This document shows positions 17,101-19,594 of a stretch of DNA of 19,594 nt, piece after piece. Position numbers and translations under genes: made by a program. The notes beneath the pieces are model-generated. The model ran no database searches, was not told where the DNA came from, and worked only from the letters and a program-made list of their open reading frames with translations. How positions within the stretch are numbered: the stretch's first letter is position 1; each line of letters begins with the position of its first letter. This DNA comes from Methanobrevibacter sp. (GTDB taxonomy: Archaea; Methanobacteriota; Methanobacteria; Methanobacteriales; Methanobacteriaceae): the NCBI GenBank assembly GCA_017652345.1, contig JAGCBE010000003.1, positions 1 through 19,594 of the forward strand, written 5' to 3'.

Positions 17101-17600
17101 ATTCAGTATGTGCTAAACATGGGTATATCACTGGTGAAGTATATACTTGCCCAGTATGTGGTGAAAAGACTGAAGTATATTCTAGAATCACAGGCTACTA
17201 CAGACCAGTTCAAAACTGGAATGATGGCAAGGCTGAAGAATTCAGAGAAAGAAAAGTGTACGATGTTAACACCTCTGTTTTAAAAAAGAAAGAGGAAGCT
17301 ATTAGTAATGGAAAGATACGTTGTAGTTGTGAAGAGGAAAATGAAGCAGAATTCAATAAATTTGATGAAAAATTGGTTCTTTTTGCAACAAAGACATGCC
17401 CAAATTGTAAAATGAGTAAAATGATGTTAGATAAAGCAGGCATTAAATATCAAGTAATTGATGCTGAAGAAAAAGTAGACCTAACAAAACAATATCATAT
17501 TAAAAAAGCTCCTACATTATTAGTATTTAAAGATAATGAAAATTATGATGTTTATGATAATGCAAGTGAAGTAAAAAGATATATTGAATCAAGAAAATAA
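14187..17600 (+). CDS. nrdD: Anaerobic ribonucleoside-triphosphate reductase (class III) with intein and C-terminal redoxin domain
   Basis: Makes deoxynucleotides without oxygen using a glycyl radical. The 1137-residue precursor has an N-terminal ATP-cone (~1-95, SVKKRDGSIDEF), the ten-stranded reductase barrel interrupted by an intein at 381-719, and the resumed finger-loop region CCRLRLDLRELRKK (from 720). A zinc site follows at Cys975, His978, Cys988 and Cys991, then the glycyl radical Gly1003 in SRITGYYRPVQNW. From ~1050 there is a fused thioredoxin-fold domain with a CPNC redox site (1071-1074) and a cis-Pro in KAPTLLVF (Pro1109), so the enzyme may receive electrons in cis. The spliced product would be 798 residues. 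The start has AACGGAGGAG and overlaps the 37-aa ORF. No nrdG activase is in the window; it may lie elsewhere or come from the host. Confidence 0.95.
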   Translation: MLSVKKRDGSIDEFNLRKIESTIKKAFISVNRVYTDDIIELISLRVMANLGEKIKDNTISVADIQDTVEITLIQANYTDVAKDYILYRKNRDNILRAQETVLDYKNTVDNYLNINDWRVKENSTVTYSVGGLILSNSGAITANYWLSEVYDKEIGDAHRNCDIHIHDLSMLTGYCAGWSLKQLIQEGLGGVPGKITSSPASHLSTLCNQMTNFLGIMQNEWAGAQAFSSFDTYLAPFVKKDNLTYKEVKQCIQSFVYGVNTPSRWGTQAPFTNITLDWTVPNDLSELPAIVGGVEQDFKYKDCQKEMDMVNKAFIEIMIEGDANGRGFQYPIPTYSITRDFDWSETENNRLLFEMTAKYGTPYFSNYINSDMEPSDVRSMAILGTQNLIYKDKFGRISKNEVRHLVNNWIKDPSRKYQILMNGKFVDVIDMFKVPYENYDKYVKIQLDNGQSQSFSYDHKCVVVRDNKIIDCLAQDVKTTDKLLLARHGYNESSIGTYESGKIIGYYLAEGWITHNNVEVNFAINDKRKDICEEIKAFFEKNFASRVSVILDVDKHCHKVKVFGAGAVMFVKQFISNDKAIEKRIECRTYDTSFEFRKGIYDGYLATDGSEKCKIFAHTTNKKLCEDMIALFATIGKYFEYQIDEKNTRYFKADKSDLEHFTSYKLKIGDPQIYNDDYYIVGVSNVELLDARNIDTVYNFTVNTPEHIYELPNGIITHQCCRLRLDLRELRKKSGGFFGSGESTGSVGVVTINMPKLAYLSNNEDEFFDKLERMMNIAARSLKIKRNVITRLLDAGLYPYTKRYLGTFNNHFSTIGLVGMNECCLNAKWLRKDLTNKEAQDFTKKTLNFMRNKLSDYQEQYGDLYNLEATPAESTSYRLAKHDKKDFPDIITASGNDKVPYYTNSSHLPVGYTDDIFSALDIQDELQTLYTSGTVFHAFLGQKMPSWQATANLVRKIAENYKLPYYTISPTYSVCAKHGYITGEVYTCPVCGEKTEVYSRITGYYRPVQNWNDGKAEEFRERKVYDVNTSVLKKKEEAISNGKIRCSCEEENEAEFNKFDEKLVLFATKTCPNCKMSKMMLDKAGIKYQVIDAEEKVDLTKQYHIKKAPTLLVFKDNENYDVYDNASEVKRYIESRK
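15327..16343 (+). mobile_element. In-frame intein with LAGLIDADG homing endonuclease in nrdD
   Basis: Residues 381-719 of the precursor (339 aa) interrupt the conserved RSM-CCRLRLD reductase segment; removing them restores it exactly. The first residue is Ala. Block B has SYDH (His459). Blocks C and E carry the two endonuclease helices, IGYYLAEGW (504-512) and GIYDGYLATDG (599-609). Blocks F/G read TVYNFTV and NGIITHQ, then Cys+1. Ala1 with a Cys+1 nucleophile and no block-F Cys fits a class 2 (KlbA-like) splicing route. The terminal Gln replaces the usual Asn, which is known in some inteins. Both acidic residues expected in the LAGLIDADG helices are present (Glu510, Asp608), so the endonuclease could be active. 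Confidence 0.92.
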
Positions 17601-17610
17601 AAAAAAATAC

Positions 17611-17639
17611 TTGACAAACATTATCTAATATGATATAAT
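17611..17639 (+). promoter_or_regulatory. Consensus sigma-A promoter with extended -10
   Basis: A perfect TTGACA (17611-17616), 17-bp spacer and perfect TATAAT (17634-17639) with TG at the extended -10 position. This is the strongest promoter in the window. It begins 10 nt after nrdD and should start RNA near 17646, giving a leader of about 90 nt before the coiled-coil gene. It may also serve the following small genes. Confidence 0.85.
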
Positions 17640-17660
17640 ACAAGTATAAAGATTATAACA

Positions 17661-17731
17661 GTGTGCCTCGGGACTGATATAATATTAAAAAACAAAAGAA
17701 AGGCACTAAGATTTAAGAGTGTGCCGAGGAG
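17661..17731 (+). promoter_or_regulatory. Leader RNA with mutually exclusive pairings over the ribosome-binding site
   Basis: GTGTGCC occurs twice (17661-17667 and 17719-17725), and one complementary AGGCAC lies between them (17701-17706). CCTCGG (17666-17671) is complementary to CCGAGG (17724-17729), which contains most of the Shine-Dalgarno GAGGAG (17726-17731). Pairing of CCTCGG with CCGAGG would hide the ribosome-binding site; pairing of AGGCAC with either GTGCC copy would prevent that. This is the layout of a translational switch. No known ligand class is recognised. Confidence 0.5.
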
Positions 17732-17737
17732 AAAATT

Positions 17738-18214
17738 ATGGAAAAAATTTATAGTGAATTAACAAAACAATCTTATTATTCTAAAGAGGCAAAAGAAGCC
17801 GATGAAAAAGTTTATCAAGAACAATTAGCAGAAAAAGAAAAGAAAGAACAAACACTTAAAGAAACAAGAGAAGCGCGAGTTAAAGAATTTAATGAAGCTG
17901 TTGGTAAGCTTGAAGATTTAAAGAAAGAATATAATAAAAAATATGATGAAAAACAAAAAGAATTAGAAAAGGAATTACAAGATTATTACGAAGAAATTAG
18001 TAAAGAATATCTTGAAAAGAAAGCAGAAATTAAGAAAGTAATTGATGATTTTAATAAAGATTATCCTAATGGAGTATTTATTACTTACAAAAACGGTAAA
18101 GCAAATACGCCTTTAGAAAGAATTATTAATAATTTCTTTGATGATCCTTTCTTCTTTGATGTTTTTTCACCTTTTGGCAATTTACTAATAAGTAGTCCAA
18201 AGAAAAAGAATTAG
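17738..18214 (+). CDS. Coiled-coil protein of unknown function with Phe-rich C-terminus
   Basis: A 158-residue protein. Residues ~12-110 are almost entirely Lys, Glu, Gln, Asp and Leu in heptad-like spacing (KEAKEADEKVYQEQLAEKEK and onward), predicting a long coiled coil. The C-terminal ~48 residues differ: a beta-like NGVFITYKNGK turn, an amphipathic LERIINNFF helix, a Phe-rich DDPFFFDVFSPFG segment and a basic KKKN end. There is no Cys or Trp, no signal peptide and no true membrane span. The gene sits behind the strongest promoter and a possible RNA switch, so it is probably made early or at high level. I do not recognise the family; a host-takeover factor or a nucleic-acid or protein scaffold are guesses from context. 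Confidence 0.65.
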   Translation: MEKIYSELTKQSYYSKEAKEADEKVYQEQLAEKEKKEQTLKETREARVKEFNEAVGKLEDLKKEYNKKYDEKQKELEKELQDYYEEISKEYLEKKAEIKKVIDDFNKDYPNGVFITYKNGKANTPLERIINNFFDDPFFFDVFSPFGNLLISSPKKKN

Positions 18215-18239
18215 ATATTATATCTAACCAATTTTAAAT

Positions 18240-18299
18240 AAAGTTATTTGTTGGAGCGGGCATCCGAGACTACCTACTTCATATAAATAACTTTGCCAA
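18240..18299 (+). promoter_or_regulatory. Possible H-type pseudoknot leader of the 57-aa gene
   Basis: AAAGTTATTT (18240-18249) pairs perfectly with AAATAACTTT (18285-18294) around a 35-nt loop. The loop begins with TTGG (18251-18254), which can pair with CCAA (18296-18299), just past the stem and overlapping the start of the ribosome-binding site (AAAGGAG, 18298-18304). A small CGG-GCAT-CCG hairpin can form inside the loop (18257-18266). The closing stem is strong evidence of structure; the pseudoknot is inference. Confidence 0.4.
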
Positions 18300-18309
18300 A
18301 GGAGTCAAT

Positions 18310-18483
18310 ATGAAAAAGAAAATAAAAATTAAAGATTTTAATGGTAAAACTGTTGAAATAGAAAAAGAAATATCAGCTCCTGATCATTTGCAAGCGCAAA
18401 TTAAATATCCGAAAATTATTTTTAAAAATAAAAAAAGATACACTCGAAAAATAAAATATAAAAATAAAACTATAGAAGAGTAA
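18310..18483 (+). CDS. Small basic hypothetical protein (57 aa)
   Basis: An ATG preceded by AAAGGAG opens a 57-codon frame ending in TAA. The product is very Lys-rich, with a beta-like N-terminal half (KIKIKDFNGKTVEIEKE), a DHLQAQIKYPKIIF centre and a basic KNKKRYTRKIKYKNK tail. A nucleic-acid-binding role would fit the charge but no motif shows it. It follows the structured leader and lies 12 nt before the next gene, so the two are probably co-transcribed. Confidence 0.65.
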   Translation: MKKKIKIKDFNGKTVEIEKEISAPDHLQAQIKYPKIIFKNKKRYTRKIKYKNKTIEE

Positions 18484-18495
18484 AGGAGACTTATT

Positions 18496-19026
18496 ATGTT
18501 GACAGATAAAAGTGAAATAAGTTTTTATCGTTATGGAAAAAATTATGATGATTTAAATGAGCCTAAAAAATTAGTTTGGAATGTAGTTTATGAAGATTGG
18601 AGTGCAAGGAAAGTTGTAGTTTTTAATATCTTTGAACACGGTAGTTTTTTTAATGATTTAATTAATATTAAGAAAGAGCTTAAAAAACAATTTGGAAAAG
18701 AAAATGAAGAAATTCAATCTTCAAAAGAAGCTTTTAAATTCTTTGAAGAAAAAGTTAGTCGTTCTTTAAGCTATTACTATGGAAGTAAAGCAGAATGGGA
18801 AATTATTTTAACTTCTTGGCCTCCATATGTAGAAAATGAAGAAATTGATCGTTTGATCAAAGAAAGAGAAGAACATATCAAAAAGTGGGGTAATTTTTAC
18901 AGAACAGATGTGTGCCTTGATATAGCTACTAAAATTGATGTTTATACTCAAGTAAAATTAAATTGGGTTCAATTCATGAATTATTTATGGAACAATTTAG
19001 ATTTAATCAAAAAAAGTAAAAAATAA
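18496..19026 (+). CDS. Conserved-type phage hypothetical protein (176 aa)
   Basis: A 176-residue soluble protein with AAGGAG 7-8 nt before the ATG. It contains WNVVYEDWSARKVVVFNIFEHGSFFNDL-type content (residues ~28-55, read in short pieces as WNVVYEDW, VVFNIFEHGSFF), then a helical middle, a second patch LSYYYGSKAEWEIILTSWPP (~91-110) and a C-terminal KIDVYTQVKLNWVQFMNYLW. I recognise this aromatic W..F.H.SF / Y..S..EWE.I..W / K.DVY.Q...NW..F..Y.W pattern as recurring in hypothetical proteins of Firmicutes phages. No catalytic residues or known function can be named. It is the last protein gene before the tRNA cluster. Confidence 0.7.
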   Translation: MLTDKSEISFYRYGKNYDDLNEPKKLVWNVVYEDWSARKVVVFNIFEHGSFFNDLINIKKELKKQFGKENEEIQSSKEAFKFFEEKVSRSLSYYYGSKAEWEIILTSWPPYVENEEIDRLIKEREEHIKKWGNFYRTDVCLDIATKIDVYTQVKLNWVQFMNYLWNNLDLIKKSKK

Positions 19027-19033
19027 TGTTGAT

Positions 19034-19150
19034 AAGAGGAGAAAAACCTCTTACAGAGCAAAGCGGTTTTTTCAAGGATTTTTTGCGGTATTTAAAACAA
19101 AAATCTAGGGTTTTTTGGTGCTTTCGAGGCCAAAAAGTGCCAAAAAACCC
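19034..19150 (+). other. Gene-free hairpin region before the tRNA cluster
   Basis: I see no credible gene in 19027-19160. Stems are TAAGAGG/CCTCTTA (19033-19039 with 19047-19053) and a 11-bp stem GGGTTTTTTGG/CCAAAAAACCC (19108-19118 with 19140-19150) with a 21-nt loop that can add CTTT/AAAG. The first may be a weak terminator for the preceding gene. The second lacks a + strand U-tail but, read on the - strand, is followed by a T-rich stretch, so it could stop transcription coming from the right. Confidence 0.45.
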
Positions 19151-19160
19151 GAAAAAATAT

Positions 19161-19235
19161 GGTAATCTTGGTGTAGCGGTAACACGTCAGGTTGTGGCCC
19201 TGAAATCGTCAGTCCAACTCTGGCAGATTACCCCA
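19161..19235 (+). tRNA. tRNA-His (GUG)
   Basis: Complete cloverleaf: acceptor GTAATCT (19162-19168) with AGATTAC (19225-19231), the His-specific extra G at -1 (19161) opposite C73 (19232), D stem GTGT/ACAC with a GG-containing loop, and anticodon arm TCAGG-TTGTGGC-CCTGA with anticodon GTG (19194-19196). The T stem is GTCAG/CTGGC and CCA is encoded (19233-19235). The T loop is TCCAACT, with C in place of the near-universal T55. Confidence 0.93.
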
Positions 19236-19244
19236 TAAAAAAAT

Positions 19245-19319
19245 CGCCGCATAGACAACTGGTGAAGTCACCAGGCTTTCAACCTGGTATGGTCGGATCG
19301 TAACCGACTGCGGTGACCA
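19245..19319 (+). tRNA. tRNA-Glu (UUC)
   Basis: Complete cloverleaf: acceptor CGCCGCA (19245-19251) with TGCGGTG (19309-19315, one G-U pair), D stem GAC/GTC with a GG-containing loop, and anticodon arm CCAGG-CTTTCAA-CCTGG with anticodon TTC. The T stem GTCGG/CCGAC encloses the loop ATCGTAA, discriminator is A and CCA is encoded. Position 54 is A and 58 is T, the reverse of the usual T54-A58 pair. It follows tRNA-His by 9 nt. Confidence 0.92.
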
Positions 19320-19323
19320 ATAT

Positions 19324-19410
19324 GGGTAGGTATGCCTAGTAGCGAGGGCTCGTGACTGTAAATCACGTACGTAAGAAACATCGGAGGTGCAACTCCTTCT
19401 CTACCCACCA
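19324..19410 (+). tRNA. tRNA-Tyr (GUA)
   Basis: Class II tRNA: acceptor GGGTAGG (19324-19330) with TCTACCC (19400-19406), D stem GCC/GGC, and anticodon arm CGTGA-CTGTAAA-TCACG with anticodon GTA. A 15-nt variable region shows only weak pairing. The T stem is GGAGG/CCTTC, discriminator is A and CCA is encoded (19408-19410). The T loop TGCAACT has G at position 55. It follows tRNA-Glu by 4 nt, so the three are probably cut from one transcript. Confidence 0.9.
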
Positions 19411-19414
19411 AAAT

Positions 19415-19594
19415 AGAGCCTATGCTTATTTCTGCTGGTAAGCAATTGACATTTAATCAATTTTTAGCTAGGCCTTATAATAGAGCTGTTGAAGGCCAAA
19501 ACAGTTCCAGCGAAACTCTGGATGCAACGGAACATAAGACACTTAAGGAGTATAAGTAAGCAGTCAAACCGTACTCCCACACAGGCGCATAGTT
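19415..19594 (+). ncRNA. Candidate structured non-coding RNA, 3' end outside the window
   Basis: No gene is seen in 19411-19594. A three-way junction is visible: outer stem AGAGCCTA/TAGGCCTT (19415-19422 with 19469-19476, one mismatch), hairpin TGCTT/AAGCA (19423-19427 with 19440-19444) and hairpin ATTGA/TCAAT (19445-19449 with 19457-19461), with no unpaired base between the three 5' elements. An 8-bp hairpin follows (19483-19490 with 19500-19507), and then GGAGTA/TACTCC (19547-19552 with 19572-19577). AAGGCC in one loop (19492-19497) also matches GGCCTT (19471-19476), so alternative or tertiary pairing exists. Large ornate phage RNAs such as GOLLD and ROOL sit beside tRNAs, but identity is not shown. 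Confidence 0.45.

Noticed and set aside
3754..17443. Several 60-120-codon - strand frames (for example near 7658-8020 and 16340-16555)
   Set aside because: They lie antisense inside well-supported + strand genes, lack ribosome-binding sites and show no protein-like motifs.
19026..19238. A 70-codon + strand frame
   Set aside because: Its second half is the tRNA-His gene, it has no ribosome-binding site and the first half is hairpin-rich; it is a chance frame.
19411..19594. Group I intron or ordinary tRNA after tRNA-Tyr
   Set aside because: I find no P7/R-S core elements, and no T arm or matching acceptor 3' strand with CCA, so neither call is supported on the visible sequence.

Overview
The window is a 19.6 kb piece of a tailed-phage (or prophage) genome from a low-GC, probably anaerobic Firmicutes-type host. 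Evidence: every gene lies on the + strand and is tightly packed; the DNA is very AT-rich; ribosome-binding sites are strong AGGAGG types; stops are TAA, TAG and TGA, consistent with the standard bacterial code; and tail, replication, oxygen-independent nucleotide-metabolism and tRNA genes follow one another. The host is inferred. Nothing here names a species.

Layout. (1) 1-7138: end of the virion-structure module. It holds a very large beta-rich tail/fibre protein (cut at its 5' end by the window edge), a baseplate-hub-like protein with C-terminal Ig-like repeats, a 46-residue protein, a terminator and a small baseplate-like protein. (2) 7165-13852: replication/recombination operon behind a consensus promoter. 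It encodes a putative ssDNA-binding protein, a RecA/Sak4-like ATPase, a zinc protein, a DnaB-like helicase, a DnaG-like primase and a Cas4/RecB-like nuclease with a predicted Fe-S cluster. (3) 13853-17600: a long terminator-like hairpin and a structured leader, a 37-residue ORF that overlaps the next gene, and an anaerobic ribonucleotide reductase (NrdD) carrying an in-frame intein with a LAGLIDADG endonuclease and ending in a fused glutaredoxin-like domain. (4) 17611-19026: a second consensus promoter, a leader with mutually exclusive pairings, and three small genes of unknown function, the second behind a possible pseudoknot leader. (5) 19027-19594: a gene-free, hairpin-rich stretch, three tRNA genes (His, Glu, Tyr) with encoded CCA, and the start of what looks like a structured non-coding RNA that runs off the window.

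How it fits together. The helicase, primase, ssDNA-binding, RecA-like and nuclease genes form one replication/recombination unit. NrdD supplies dNTPs without oxygen, and the fused redoxin domain probably supplies reducing electrons in cis. Three promoters share one architecture (TTGACA or TTAACA, 17 bp, extended -10), which suggests transcription by the host housekeeping sigma factor. No DNA polymerase, NrdG activase, integrase or lysis gene is seen.

The items most worth a second look are the RNA elements: the competing-pair leader at 17661-17731, the pseudoknot candidate at 18240-18299, the non-coding region after 19410, and the unusual T loops of all three tRNAs. The NrdD-intein-redoxin composite gene is the other.
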